A DNA stretch of 64,000 nucleotides from Roseimicrobium sp. ORNL1 (GCF_011044495.1 NZ_CP049143.1:7564001-7628000); one strand, 5' to 3'. Positions 53,979 to 63,085 are shown, counted from the first letter of the stretch. Program-made: numbers and translations. The notes: generated by a model not told the origin, from the letters alone.

Positions 53979-54077
53979 CGTGATATTTGGGTTGGCTAGT
54001 GGGCGTTGCGCATCCCGGATGGGTGGCAACGTGGGTAGTCAACCACACGGCACTGACAGCCCTATGTCAGGAGGGTT

Positions 54078-55055
54078 TCAGATTGGTGCGAATTCCTGCA
54101 CCATCGCCTCTTTTTCGTACCGCTTCGCCACCGCGAGTGCGGACGCGCGGAGGCCATCGCGCATGCTTGCCGGTTCCAGGGCCTCTACCATGGTCCCATA
54201 GCGTAGCAGGAAGTAGTGCATCCACTCCATGGAGAAGGCGAGCAGCTCCAGATGCACCCTGCCATCCGCCAGGATCTTCCGCGCCACTGGGGTGCCGGGC
54301 AGTTCCTGGAGAAAATGTTCCAGCACCCCCTGCTCCACGATCACCGTGGCCGGTGCCATTTCTTCCGTGCTGGTGTTCGAGCGGAGGAATTCCTTCACGG
54401 AGAAATCCTCGTGTCCCTGATACGTTTCATCGCACAACCGCCATGCGCGAATGCGATCGAGGCGGAAGTCCCGTACGTCCTGGCGCAGCCGGCACCACGC
54501 GATGAGGTGCCACTCACGCGCATAGAACACCACTCCCAACGGCTCCACGATGCGCTCCGTGATGGCGCCGCGGTTGGCGGTGTCATAGGAGATGGCGAGG
54601 CAGCGACGCTTCACCACGGCGTCCTGGATGGGCAGGAGGGTCTCGTGTTTGGCACCGGAGCTGCCACGGCGGAGGCGCACGCTCACGGCATTGCTGAGGC
54701 GGTGCAGGTAGTCGCGCTTCTCCTGCGGCAGCACGGATTTGATCTTGAGCATCGCTGCGCGCAGGGCCTGGCGCAGGGAATCGTCCGCGACCTGTTCCGC
54801 CACTTCACCGCTGAGGAAAAGCGCAGCCGCTTCATCCTCGGTGAACATGATGGGCGGCATGTGGTAGCCGCGCATGAGACTGTAGCCCACGCCCGCCTCT
54901 GCCACGATCGGCACGCCTGCTTCTCCAAGTGCTGCGAGATCGCGATACACGGTGCGCACGCTGATCTCGAAGTGTTCCGCAATCGTTTCCGCAGTGATCA
55001 CGCGCTGCCCTTGCAGCAGCAGGATCATGCCCGTGAGGCGGTCGATGCGATTCAT
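54078..55055 (-). CDS. WYL-domain transcriptional regulator (YafY-like)
   Basis: 325 residues from ATG 55055 (MNRIDRLTGMILLLQGQRVI). N-terminal winged helix-turn-helix (5-60; TAETIAEHFEISVRTVYRDL), then the linker and WYL domain (about 145-230; RCLAISYDTANRGAITERIV, GVVFYAREWHLIAWCRLRQ, RDFRLDRIRAWRLCDE) and the C-terminal WCX region. WYL domains bind nucleic-acid-related ligands. The upstream in-frame run to 55304 reads through the repeat element and is not protein. The likely target is its own promoter or the VOC gene 99 bp downstream. Confidence 0.93.
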   Translation of the reverse strand: MNRIDRLTGMILLLQGQRVITAETIAEHFEISVRTVYRDLAALGEAGVPIVAEAGVGYSLMRGYHMPPIMFTEDEAAALFLSGEVAEQVADDSLRQALRAAMLKIKSVLPQEKRDYLHRLSNAVSVRLRRGSSGAKHETLLPIQDAVVKRRCLAISYDTANRGAITERIVEPLGVVFYAREWHLIAWCRLRQDVRDFRLDRIRAWRLCDETYQGHEDFSVKEFLRSNTSTEEMAPATVIVEQGVLEHFLQELPGTPVARKILADGRVHLELLAFSMEWMHYFLLRYGTMVEALEPASMRDGLRASALAVAKRYEKEAMVQEFAPI

Positions 55056-55187
55056 GCAGTTGCCAGCGTGGCGCAGAATGCCTGAGGTGGAAAGTGAAAG
55101 CACATCGGCCTTCGCGTGAGCAGGCGGGGAGGCTGTCACGGCAGCGCTGTTCAGCGGCTGAGGGTGGGTGAGTTTGCGTGCAGGGTG

Positions 55188-55376
55188 TTCAACGCAGAGA
55201 CACAGAGACGCAGAGGAACTTCGGAGAAATCCAAATGCGGCTGCTTCTGAAACGCGGCTTTTCGAAGGGCATTCACAAGCAGAGTTAACCTGACAGAGTT
55301 GCACGTTCTATGGTTCGCTATTCATAGTCATCTCAGTCTCCGAAGTTCCTCTGCGTCTCTGTGTCTCTGCGTTGAA
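55188..55376. repeat. Inverted-repeat element (family C, copy 2)
   Basis: Arms 55188-55227 and 55337-55376 are perfect reverse complements over 40 bases (TTCAACGCAGAGACACAGAG at the start). The 109-base loop has no gene. Relative of the element at 50047-50218. The gap 55056-55487 between the WYL and tsf genes otherwise holds only the tsf terminator. Confidence 0.9.
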
Positions 55377-55410
55377 TCCAGTGCAGCCTGCCACACCCAT
55401 CACCATAACG

Positions 55411-55444
55411 AAAAACGCGGATGATGCACCAGGCACCATCCGCG
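55411..55444 (-). terminator. Terminator of the rpsB-tsf operon
   Basis: On the minus strand CGCGGATGGTGC pairs with GCATCATCCGCG around a short loop, followed at once by TTTTTCG. It lies 44 bp after the tsf stop codon. Confidence 0.8.
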
Positions 55445-55487
55445 TGAGTAATGAATCGATTCGCTACGTGAGCTGTATCAGATCAGC

Positions 55488-56081
55488 TTACTCTCCACCC
55501 ACCGCATAGCGGGTGAAGCGGCGCACGACGATGTTCTCGCCGAGTTCTGCGATCTTGCTCTTGATGAGGTCCGCGATGGTCAGCTTGTCGTCCTTGATGT
55601 AGGCCTGGTCCAGGAGGCACTGCTCGGAGAAGATCTTGCTGATCTTGCCTTCCACGATCTTGTCGACCACGTTGGCAGGCTTGCCCTTGACCTGGTCGGC
55701 GGCGATTTCCTTCTCCTTGTCGATGATGGCCTGGGGCACATCTTCCTTCTGGAGGTAGGAGGGGTTCGCGGCGGCGATGTGGAGGGTGAGGTCCTTCACG
55801 AAGGCCTGGAAATTTTCGTTCTTGGCGACGAAGTCGGTCTCGCAGTTCACCTCGATGAGCACGCCCACGCGGCCGGCAAGGTGGATGTAGCTGGCGATGA
55901 TGCCTTCCTTGGTGGCGCGATCCTGCTTGGTGCCAGCCTTCATGATGCCCTTCTTACGCAGAATGGTCTCAGCGGCCTCGAGGTCGCCTTGAGCTTCGGT
56001 GAGGGCCTTCTTGCAGTCCATCATGCCGGCGTTGGTCTTCTGACGGAGCTTGTTGACGATTTCAGCGGTGATTTCTGCCAT
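55488..56081 (-). CDS. tsf: Translation elongation factor Ts
   Basis: Guanine-nucleotide exchange factor that recycles EF-Tu. The 197-residue protein starts MAEITAEIVNKLRQKTNAGM, which with DCKKALTEAQGDLEAAETIL is the EF-Ts N-terminal UBA-like domain. The core TDFVAKNENFQAFVKDLTLH follows, then IDKEKEIAADQVKGKPANVV and a short C-terminal tail. It is shorter than the 280-300 residues of E. coli and looks like the compact form found in many bacteria. It follows rpsB by 97 bp on the minus strand, the usual order. The ATG follows a pyrimidine-rich tract. Confidence 0.97.
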   Translation of the reverse strand: MAEITAEIVNKLRQKTNAGMMDCKKALTEAQGDLEAAETILRKKGIMKAGTKQDRATKEGIIASYIHLAGRVGVLIEVNCETDFVAKNENFQAFVKDLTLHIAAANPSYLQKEDVPQAIIDKEKEIAADQVKGKPANVVDKIVEGKISKIFSEQCLLDQAYIKDDKLTIADLIKSKIAELGENIVVRRFTRYAVGGE

Positions 56082-56121
56082 GGGAATGAATGAGTGGGAA
56101 AATGGGATTTCTGGAAAACAA

Positions 56122-56147
56122 GGCGCGCAGCGGTGAAGCTGCGCGCC
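56122..56147 (-). promoter_or_regulatory. Strong hairpin between rpsB and tsf
   Basis: GGCGCGCAGC (56122-56131) pairs with GCTGCGCGCC (56138-56147) with a six-base loop, perfect 10-bp stem. In the minus direction it is followed by TTGTTTTCC, so it may act as a leaky terminator or as an RNA-processing/stability site that sets the S2 to EF-Ts ratio. Confidence 0.6.
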
Positions 56148-56178
56148 GGAAACGTTCGAGGCAAGTGGCGATGCCGCC

Positions 56179-56871
56179 TTACTTGCTCTTGGCCTCGGCC
56201 TGCGCCACGATGATCGGGTCGATCAGCTTCTGCAGGATGATGCGGATGGAGCGGATGGCGTCGTCGTTCGCCGCAATGGGATAGTCCACGATGTCGGGGT
56301 TCGCATTGCTGTCCACGAGAGCCACGATCGGGATGCGAAGGCGGCGGGCTTCGTGCACGGCGATGTGCTCACGGGCGCTGTCCACGATGATCATGGCGTC
56401 CGGCTGGCCGTCCATGTAACGGATGCCCTTGAGGTTGCGCTCGAGCTTGGCCTTTTCACGGTTCAGCGCGGCGATTTCCTTCTTGGACATGGCCTTGAAC
56501 TCGGGGAGCTTGGGCAGATCATCAAGGTACTGCCAGCGGGCCACGCTCTTGCGGATGGTGGCCATGTTCGTGAGGGTACCACCGAGCCAGCGGTGATTCA
56601 CGTAGTACTGGCCGCAGGCTTCGGCAGCTTCCTGCACGGCTTCCTGAGCCTGGCGCTTGCAGCCCACGAAAAGGAGGCGCTTGCCCTTGCGAGCGAGATC
56701 ACTGAGGAACAGCGAGGCTTCACCGATCTGGTCAATCGTCTTCTCGACGTTGATGATGTGGATGCCGTTGCGCGAGTCGAAGATGAAATTCTTCATCTTC
56801 GGGTTCCAGCGGCGGGTTTGGTGGCCGAAATGGACTCCGGCTTCGACGAGTTCTGCGAGTTGTTGGGACAT
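56179..56871 (-). CDS. rpsB: 30S ribosomal protein S2
   Basis: 230 residues, [20 protein letters not shown] then [54 protein letters not shown] and the C-terminal [20 protein letters not shown]: a full S2 protein of normal length. It binds 16S rRNA in the small subunit and usually represses its own operon. Transcribed upstream of tsf on the minus strand. Its start is separated by 245 bp from the divergent membrane-protein gene. Confidence 0.97.
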   Translation of the reverse strand: MSQQLAELVEAGVHFGHQTRRWNPKMKNFIFDSRNGIHIINVEKTIDQIGEASLFLSDLARKGKRLLFVGCKRQAQEAVQEAAEACGQYYVNHRWLGGTLTNMATIRKSVARWQYLDDLPKLPEFKAMSKKEIAALNREKAKLERNLKGIRYMDGQPDAMIIVDSAREHIAVHEARRLRIPIVALVDSNANPDIVDYPIAANDDAIRSIRIILQKLIDPIIVAQAEAKSK

Positions 56872-57116
56872 GTAGCAATGGGTGCCTGCAATCGCACTTC
56901 AGCGGGGCTGGAGCTCAGTCACTTGACTGATTCGATGGCTCGGCGGTTTGGATTATTCTGAGTCCCCGGACCCACCAAGGCGGGAAGGGGGCGGGCAGTG
57001 TAGGGGGGAAAGCCAAATTGGCAAGCAGGAATGCAGGACGCGGGCGAGTATGGGGACTTGCGGAGAAACATCCCGCCTGCTTTGCTTAGGATCCCGGCAG
57101 CCATTCTTATCCTCCC

Positions 57117-57407
57117 ATGTCCTACCTCCCCATGAAACCTCATCGCGGCACCCTCATCCTTGTCTTCGGTATTCTCGGCCTCGTGGCTTGCGGGTTCTTC
57201 GGCATCGCAGCCTGGGTCATGGGTAACAACGACCTGCGTGAGATGGATGCCGGCCTCATGGACCCCGAGGGCAGGGCGAATACCTCCGCCGGACGTATTT
57301 GCGGCATCATCGCCACGGCCCTGATAGCCGTCGGCCTCCTTATTGGCCTGGGAATCATGGGACTGGGACTCGCCGGCGCCGCTGCGAGCGCGGCTTCCTC
57401 CCATTGA
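57117..57407 (+). CDS. Small two-TM membrane protein (DUF4190-like)
   Basis: 96 residues: two hydrophobic segments (LILVFGILGLVACGFFGIAA and IATALIAVGLLIGLGIMG) joined by a polar loop containing NNDLREMDAGLMDPEGRANT. The sequence suits the DUF4190 family of small membrane proteins, with an ATG at 57117 or 57132. No function is known. It is followed 57 bp later by another small membrane-anchored protein gene; the two may be cotranscribed. The large antisense frame over this locus is not supported. Confidence 0.7.
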   Translation: MSYLPMKPHRGTLILVFGILGLVACGFFGIAAWVMGNNDLREMDAGLMDPEGRANTSAGRICGIIATALIAVGLLIGLGIMGLGLAGAAASAASSH

Positions 57408-57464
57408 GGTACAGCGCATGCACCTCTGCTTTCCCCGGGCGCCCTCCCGTGCCATGGTGTGGCG

Positions 57465-57989
57465 ATGAATCTCTTCAAACGCGTCGAGCTGTGGGTGTTG
57501 CTGGCCATCGTGGTGGGTGGCCTGGCGTGGGTATTCACCAGCGGTCCGGCTGAGGATGAGGACGCTGGCGGGACGGATACCCGAACTCGCAAAACGGGAA
57601 CGGTGGTCAAAGGCGACCCCGGCAAACCCTTGCAGGTGCACCGCAGCGTGCTGGAGCGGGACTACGGCAACGCGCGGCTCGACATCGAAGCCAGGATTCA
57701 GAACGCCGGGAATGAAAAGCTGATCCTCCAGCCACCCCATGTCCGTCTCCTGACGGGAAGTGGGCGCGAGATCCCCGGATTCTTCCTGCCGTTCGAACCG
57801 CAGCCCGAGATTGCCCCCGGCACCACCCAGGATGTGCAACTGCGTTATTGGCTGGAAAAGAAGGACTTGCAGGAAGCGCTTACGCTCGAAGTGAACGGCA
57901 TCCAGGCGAGGGTAAAAGGCGCCGGCGCATTCGATCTGGAAGCGCTGAAAAACAAGGAGCCGAAGACCTTTCAGCCAGACGGCTGGTGA
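57465..57989 (+). CDS. Membrane-anchored hypothetical protein
   Basis: 174 residues from ATG 57465 (a GTG two codons earlier is also possible). One TM segment (about 9-26, LWVLLAIVVGGLAWVFTSG), a short acidic linker, then a beta-rich domain: RLDIEARIQNAGNEKLILQ, PHVRLLTGSGREIPGFFLPF, PGTTQDVQLRYWLEKKDLQ. The pattern (conserved aromatic and Gly turns, N-terminal anchor) suggests an Ig-like domain facing the periplasm. No family recognised. Followed 69 bp later by coaX. Confidence 0.65.
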   Translation: MNLFKRVELWVLLAIVVGGLAWVFTSGPAEDEDAGGTDTRTRKTGTVVKGDPGKPLQVHRSVLERDYGNARLDIEARIQNAGNEKLILQPPHVRLLTGSGREIPGFFLPFEPQPEIAPGTTQDVQLRYWLEKKDLQEALTLEVNGIQARVKGAGAFDLEALKNKEPKTFQPDGW

Positions 57990-58058
57990 GAGCGAAGGCC
58001 CGCCTCCACTTGCCTGCCCCGCCATCCCCCTCTATCTGAGACGCCCTGATCTTGATAC

Positions 58059-58802
58059 ATGCGCTCGGACTACCTCCTCATCGACGTCGGCAATGGCCGC
58101 ACCAAGTTTGGTCTTGCGAATCGTGAAGAGATCCAGGAACAGCGGGACGCGCCGACAGCCGGACTGTCCTCGGGCGAATTGGATGAGGTCCTGCAAGGCT
58201 GGCAGTTTGATCGCATCGTCACCTCTTCCGTCGTGCCTGCGGCTACGGAGAAGCTGAAGCGCCACTTTTCCGATGGGATGCTGGTCTTGCGCCATGACAG
58301 TTCCCTGGGCATCGGGATCACCTACCCCAAGCCGGAGACCATCGGCGCAGACCGGCTCGCAAACGCCGTCGCCCTGGCACGCCTTTACGCGGCACCCGGC
58401 ATCGTCATCGACTTCGGTACGGCGGTGACGTTTGATATCGTGGACGCCAGCGCCTCGTATGTGGGCGGCGTCATTGCCCCAGGATTGCGGCTGATGACGG
58501 ACTATTTGCACGAGCGCACCGCGCTGCTGCCTCATGTGGATCTCCATGAACCGGCTCACGCCATCGGCAAGTCCACTGTGGAGGCCATCCTCTCCGGCGC
58601 GGCTCATGGGTATCGCGGCATGGTACGCGGTATTCTGGAGGCCCTGCGGCAGGAACTGGGCAATCCGCCCGACCTCCGAGTCATTGCCACCGGCGGGGAT
58701 GCCGCGTGGATCGCTTCTGCCATGCCTGAGATCGAGCGTGTGGATGAGGATTTGACCTTGCACGGTTTGCGACTCGTGGGAAATCTCCACCCCCTTTCCT
58801 AA
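58059..58802 (+). CDS. coaX: Type III pantothenate kinase
   Basis: Phosphorylates pantothenate in the first step of coenzyme A synthesis. 247 residues with the phosphate-1 motif LLIDVGNGRTKFGLA (near 6-20), GITYPKPETIGADRLANAVA (GADR signature), IVIDFGTAVTFDIV (phosphate-2, DFGTA), VGGVIAPGLRLM and the C-terminal VIATGGDAAWI. Length and motif order are normal. CoaX-type kinases are ATP-dependent, not feedback-inhibited by CoA. Next gene is the ROK kinase on the same strand, 32 bp away. Confidence 0.96.
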   Translation: MRSDYLLIDVGNGRTKFGLANREEIQEQRDAPTAGLSSGELDEVLQGWQFDRIVTSSVVPAATEKLKRHFSDGMLVLRHDSSLGIGITYPKPETIGADRLANAVALARLYAAPGIVIDFGTAVTFDIVDASASYVGGVIAPGLRLMTDYLHERTALLPHVDLHEPAHAIGKSTVEAILSGAAHGYRGMVRGILEALRQELGNPPDLRVIATGGDAAWIASAMPEIERVDEDLTLHGLRLVGNLHPLS

Positions 58803-58834
58803 ACCCCTCGCACCTCTTTTCCGCACTTCTCTTC

Positions 58835-59782
58835 ATGGATTCCCAGGCAGTCACAGCAGTCGGCGTCGATTTCGGCGGCACCTCCATCAAGCTGGGCGTT
58901 TGCCGCGGTGAAGAACTATTGGAGACGGATGCGCCGATCATCACGGGTGACTACAAGGAGCCCGATGAACTGATCCGTGCCATGGCCGAGCGCGTGGAGA
59001 AGCTTCGCGCGAAGTATCCTGACATCAAAGCCATCGGCGTGGGTGTTCCCGGCCTGGTGGACTTTGACAAAGGGTTTGTGCATGTGCTGACAAATGTGCC
59101 CGGATGGCATCACATCCCGCTGCGTAAGATTCTCGGTGACCTCACCGGTCTTCCCATCACCGTGGAGAACGATGCCAATGCCATGGCCTATGCCGAGTGG
59201 CGCTACGGCGCTGCCAAGGGCATGAAGAACGTGGTCGCACTTACCCTCGGCACTGGCGTGGGTGGCGGCCTGATTCTTAATGAGCAGATGTACCGCGGCG
59301 GCCACTTTTCCGCCGGTGAGATCGGGCAGATGAGCATCCATTTCGAAGGTGTCTCCGGCCACTACGGCAACCTCGGCGCCCTTGAAAAGTATGTGGGCAA
59401 CAACCAGATCGCCGAGCACGCCGTGCATCGGTACGCCCAGGCAGGACTTCATCGTGAGGCTTCGCAGTGCACGCCCAAGGCCATCGCCGAGGCAGCACAA
59501 GCGGGCGATGACATCGCGCGCCAAGTTTGGGGTGAGGTGGCAGACTGGCTCGGCACGGCGCTTGCCAGCATCGCCTGGTTGTTGAACCCGGATGCCTTTG
59601 TCATCGGTGGTGGGGTGGCCCAGGCTGGCCCCTTGTTGTTTGAACCTTTGGAGGCCCGGATGAAGTCCATGCTCTCCACGGTGGTGTGGGAGGGATTGAA
59701 GCTTTTGCCCGCAAAATTCAGCAACGAATCCGGCATCATTGGCAATGCCGCGCTCGCCGCAGACATGTCGAAATCGGCGTAA
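58835..59782 (+). CDS. ROK-family glucokinase-like sugar kinase
   Basis: 315 residues: N-terminal ATP motif VDFGGTSIKLGV (12-23), AIGVGVPGLVDFDKGFV, ITVENDANAMAYAEWRYG, ALTLGTGVGGGLILN and GEIGQMSIH. The ROK zinc motif CxCGxxGCxE is replaced by GHYGNLGALE: the His of SIH is kept but every Cys is lost, so the protein probably has no structural zinc. Such variants are found among PVC ROK proteins, so it is likely functional. Substrate is probably glucose or N-acetylated sugar. It follows coaX by 32 bp, and its start is pyrimidine-rich. Confidence 0.9.
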   Translation: MDSQAVTAVGVDFGGTSIKLGVCRGEELLETDAPIITGDYKEPDELIRAMAERVEKLRAKYPDIKAIGVGVPGLVDFDKGFVHVLTNVPGWHHIPLRKILGDLTGLPITVENDANAMAYAEWRYGAAKGMKNVVALTLGTGVGGGLILNEQMYRGGHFSAGEIGQMSIHFEGVSGHYGNLGALEKYVGNNQIAEHAVHRYAQAGLHREASQCTPKAIAEAAQAGDDIARQVWGEVADWLGTALASIAWLLNPDAFVIGGGVAQAGPLLFEPLEARMKSMLSTVVWEGLKLLPAKFSNESGIIGNAALAADMSKSA

Positions 59783-59966
59783 ACAACCGCCGCTGTGCGG
59801 GTTGTGCGCGCGAGAGGTTTGATGCTAAAGAAATGGGGGCGTACGCGTTATATGCTGGCCCGGTCGCTGAATCGTGGGTGAATCCCCACTTCGCAAATCA
59901 CCTTGTGTTTGTAGGAAACGCCCTTATTTTTTTCTCCGCCTACTATCCCCCGCATTTCGTGGAGTG

Positions 59967-61667
59967 ATGAAATCAGAGAAGGATCCCCATAGTCTGGCTG
60001 CCATGACCCCGCCAGGGGAGCAAGAACAGCCCCCGGTGGATCCCTTTGATCTGGGAGCCTTCAAGCCACCGTCCATTGAGGAACTGGACCAGCAGATCCC
60101 ATCCTATGAGTTCCTGGAGTTCATCGACCGTGGTGGCATGGGCGCGGTGTACCGTGCCAAGCAACGGAGCTTGAATCGCATTGTGGCGGTGAAGCTGCTG
60201 CCGATGTCCCTCCGCAATCGCCGGGTGTTCGCCGAGCGGTTCGGTCGTGAAGCCCGCGCACTGGCGCTGCTCAATCACCCGAACATCGTCTCGGTGTACG
60301 ACTCGGGCGAGGCCAGCGGAGGCTGCCTCTACTACGCGATGGAGTATGTGAAGGGCACGAACCTGCGCCGCTTCATGAAGGAGGGCCGGGCCACCGCGAA
60401 GCAGCTTCTGGGCATCGCCATGCAGGTGTGCGAGGCCCTGCAGTTCGCGCATTCCCGTGGTGTAGTACACCGTGATGTGAAGCCCGCGAACATCCTCATC
60501 GATGAAAACGGGCGGGTGAAGGTGGCGGACTTCGGCCTGGCAAAGGTGATCGGCGCCCCTCCCCAGCATCTGCTCACCGGCGCCAGTGATGCCCTCGGCA
60601 CGCCGGACTACATGGCGCCGGAGGCAGTGACGCGTGACTTCGAAGTGGATCACCGCGCGGACATCTACTCCCTCGGGGTGATGCTTTATGAAATGCTCAC
60701 CAACCATGTGCCCAAGGGGGCATGGGAGCCGCCCTCCCGTGCCGTGGGGGTGGATGAGAGGTTTGATGAAGTGGTGAGTCGTGCGCTCCAGGTGGATCCC
60801 AAGCGGCGCTACCAGAGCGTGGGTGACCTCAGCACCATCGTGCGCCAGTTGATTGAGCCGGCTGCAGGAGCGCCTCCCACCAGCACAGCGCTGGACCGCA
60901 CTCCGGTGCCCGTGATTCCGGGTCCTCCGGCCAGTCCCTCCGCGACCACGGTGCATCTGCGGAAAAAGCCGCGGGGTGTCCGCTGGAGCAATGTGCTGTG
61001 GGGATTTGCCACGGTGTGCCTCCTCGCCACCGGTTATTTCCTCTTTGGTGGTTCCAAGCGATCCGTTGAAAAAGTGAGGCACTTGTTCTTCGGTCCGCCT
61101 GTCGTGGAGGACTCGATTGTGATGCCCCTCGCATTATTGTCCGCGCAGACGCCTTCGGAGCGCCGGGAGGCACAGGTCGCCCTCGCCAAGTTCGTCTTCC
61201 AACAGGGCGGATTTGTGAATGTGATGACAGATACGCTCCAGCAACCGCTCATGGGATCGGCCTACGAGTTGCGCAAGGAGAGCCAGCTGCCCGCGGAAAG
61301 GTTTGCGATTTGGCGGGTCAGCATGCACGAGGCGCCCTGGTTTGATGATGCTGATCTCTCGGCTCTGGTGGACTATTGCGTGATGGCCAAGTCCGTCCAG
61401 AATCTCAACCTCGCCAGCACGAACATCACCCCCGCTGGCGTAGCGCATCTGGTGAAAATGTCCGACAGCCTCACCAGCCTCAATCTAAAAGATACCCGCG
61501 GATTCTCCGCTGAGTCCATCCAGGCACTGAGCAGCCTCAAGAATCTCGAGCTCCTTAGAATCAACAGTATCGTCTCCGACCCGATGAACGTAGACGTCGG
61601 CCCCGAAATGCGGCTCATGGACCAGCTTCGGGAGGAAATACCACGGCTAAAGATCAGCGAATATTGA
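59967..61667 (+). CDS. Membrane Ser/Thr protein kinase (Hanks type) with repeat C-terminus
   Basis: 566 residues from ATG 59967, which follows a GTGGAG ribosome-binding-like sequence. Residues 48-300 are a Hanks-type kinase: IDRGGMGAVYRAK (glycine loop, 53-65), VAVKLLPM (Lys76), VVHRDVKPANILID (catalytic HRD 168-170), KVADFGLAKV (DFG 188-190), LGTPDYMAPEAV. A TM segment (about 345-362, VLWGFATVCLLATGYFLFGG) leads to an outer 200-residue region that ends in leucine-rich-like strands (NLNLASTNITPAGVAHLVKM, SLNLKDTRGFSAESIQALS). The kinase is cytosolic and the tail external. Glycosyltransferase gene follows with 11 bp spacing. Confidence 0.93.
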   Translation: MKSEKDPHSLAAMTPPGEQEQPPVDPFDLGAFKPPSIEELDQQIPSYEFLEFIDRGGMGAVYRAKQRSLNRIVAVKLLPMSLRNRRVFAERFGREARALALLNHPNIVSVYDSGEASGGCLYYAMEYVKGTNLRRFMKEGRATAKQLLGIAMQVCEALQFAHSRGVVHRDVKPANILIDENGRVKVADFGLAKVIGAPPQHLLTGASDALGTPDYMAPEAVTRDFEVDHRADIYSLGVMLYEMLTNHVPKGAWEPPSRAVGVDERFDEVVSRALQVDPKRRYQSVGDLSTIVRQLIEPAAGAPPTSTALDRTPVPVIPGPPASPSATTVHLRKKPRGVRWSNVLWGFATVCLLATGYFLFGGSKRSVEKVRHLFFGPPVVEDSIVMPLALLSAQTPSERREAQVALAKFVFQQGGFVNVMTDTLQQPLMGSAYELRKESQLPAERFAIWRVSMHEAPWFDDADLSALVDYCVMAKSVQNLNLASTNITPAGVAHLVKMSDSLTSLNLKDTRGFSAESIQALSSLKNLELLRINSIVSDPMNVDVGPEMRLMDQLREEIPRLKISEY

Positions 61668-61678
61668 CAGCATTTCAC

Positions 61679-63085
61679 ATGAACACACCCATCAACCACG
61701 TGTCTGCGGATGTTTCTCCCACGCTCCGCAGCCAGGCTGCCGGCCAGATCATGGCCAGTGGTTCCGGGGTCAATGCCCTTGCTGCAACGACGATGCAGAA
61801 GGCGCCTGCCACGAAATCCCGGAAGAAGGCCTCCACCGTGACCGCAGAGCGCCTGCAGGCCATGGCTTCGGTGCGTACCACGCCGGCGAAGGGCCGCCTC
61901 TTGTGGGTGGGCGACGCCACCGTGCCCACGGGTTTTGCCACGGTGACGCACTCGGTGCTGCAGCACCTGCACCAGGATTGGGAAGTCTTCGTGTCCGGCG
62001 TGAATTACAACGGGGGCGACCACGACTACCCCTACCCCATTCTGCCTGCCTGGCAGGGTGGCGACATGTGGGGCATGAACCGCTTCTCCGCGTTGTGTGA
62101 GGAGATCGCGCCCGATGTGGCCATCATCAACAATGACTGGTGGAACGTCGCCGCCTTTCTCGATCACGCGCCCAAGAACGTGCCGATTCTCGGATACATG
62201 CCGGTCGATGGAGCGCACCTCGATCCTACGGAGATCCGCCGCCTGGAAGGACTGTCCGAGGCCGTGTGGTACACGGACTTTGGTTATCAGGAGGCCGTGC
62301 AGGCAGGCTTCACCGGCGCGCGGCACGTGATTCCCCATGGCCTGGATGGAAGGCTCTGGCAGTCCAAAGAGAAAGCCGCCGCGCGTGCGCGCCTCGGGCT
62401 GAACCTGCCGGAAGACGCCTTCATCGTGGGCAATGTGAACCGCAACCAGCCCCGCAAGCGGCTCGACGTCACCATCCGCCTCTTTGCCCACTGGACGAAG
62501 ACCCACGACATCAAGAACGCATGGCTCCTGCTGCATTGCGCCAAGAAGGACACGGGCTGGAATCTGGAGCGCGTGGCGAACTTCTACGGCGTGGCCGATC
62601 GTTTGATCCTGACGGGTCCGCAGGAGCTTCATCAGGCCGGCGATACCTCACAACTCCAGGACACTTACAACGCGCTGGACGTTCAGGTCTCCACCACCCT
62701 GGGAGAAGGCTGGGGTCTCACGACCATGGAAGGCATGGCGTGTGGCATTCCCCAGATCGTGCCGGACTGGGCCGCGCTGGGTGAGTGGACGGGCCCCGCC
62801 ATCAAGGTGCCCTGCACCACCGAATTGGTGCACCCGGAGATCAACACGGTCGGCGCCCTGCCGGATGAAACGCTGTTCGTCGAGCAGCTGCAGGCGCTCT
62901 ATGCGGATGCCGCCCTTCGCGAGAGGCTTTCCCGCGCGGGCAGTGCTCATGTGAGGCAGCCGCAATTTGCCTGGAGTGCTGTGGCAAGGCGCTTTGAGTC
63001 GCTGATGCTCGCGGCCATGCAGAGAGGCGCTGCCGTCATCTCCCAGTCCCGCACTTCGTCTCTTGTCCCGGCAGCCAGCTTATGA
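61679..63085 (+). CDS. Glycosyltransferase (GT4 family)
   Basis: 468 residues from ATG 61679; a TTG at 61664 overlapping the kinase stop is possible but unlikely. A low-complexity N-terminus (to about residue 65) precedes KGRLLWVGDATVPTGFATVT with the GT-B start. The C-terminal half has VGNVNRNQPRKRLDVTIRLF and the GT4 motif STTLGEGWGLTTMEGMACGI, with Glu-x7-Glu (E in GEGWG and MEGMACG). Hexose or other sugar donor unknown. The stop TGA overlaps the ATG of the pyruvyl transferase gene by four bases (ATGA), so the two are translationally coupled and probably act on the same polysaccharide. Confidence 0.92.
   Translation: MNTPINHVSADVSPTLRSQAAGQIMASGSGVNALAATTMQKAPATKSRKKASTVTAERLQAMASVRTTPAKGRLLWVGDATVPTGFATVTHSVLQHLHQDWEVFVSGVNYNGGDHDYPYPILPAWQGGDMWGMNRFSALCEEIAPDVAIINNDWWNVAAFLDHAPKNVPILGYMPVDGAHLDPTEIRRLEGLSEAVWYTDFGYQEAVQAGFTGARHVIPHGLDGRLWQSKEKAAARARLGLNLPEDAFIVGNVNRNQPRKRLDVTIRLFAHWTKTHDIKNAWLLLHCAKKDTGWNLERVANFYGVADRLILTGPQELHQAGDTSQLQDTYNALDVQVSTTLGEGWGLTTMEGMACGIPQIVPDWAALGEWTGPAIKVPCTTELVHPEINTVGALPDETLFVEQLQALYADAALRERLSRAGSAHVRQPQFAWSAVARRFESLMLAAMQRGAAVISQSRTSSLVPAASL

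Noticed and set aside
56919-58025. A 368-codon open frame on the minus strand
   Set aside because: It overlaps two plausible plus-strand membrane-protein genes, runs up to the rpsB promoter region and shows no domain, signal or sensible hydrophobic pattern.
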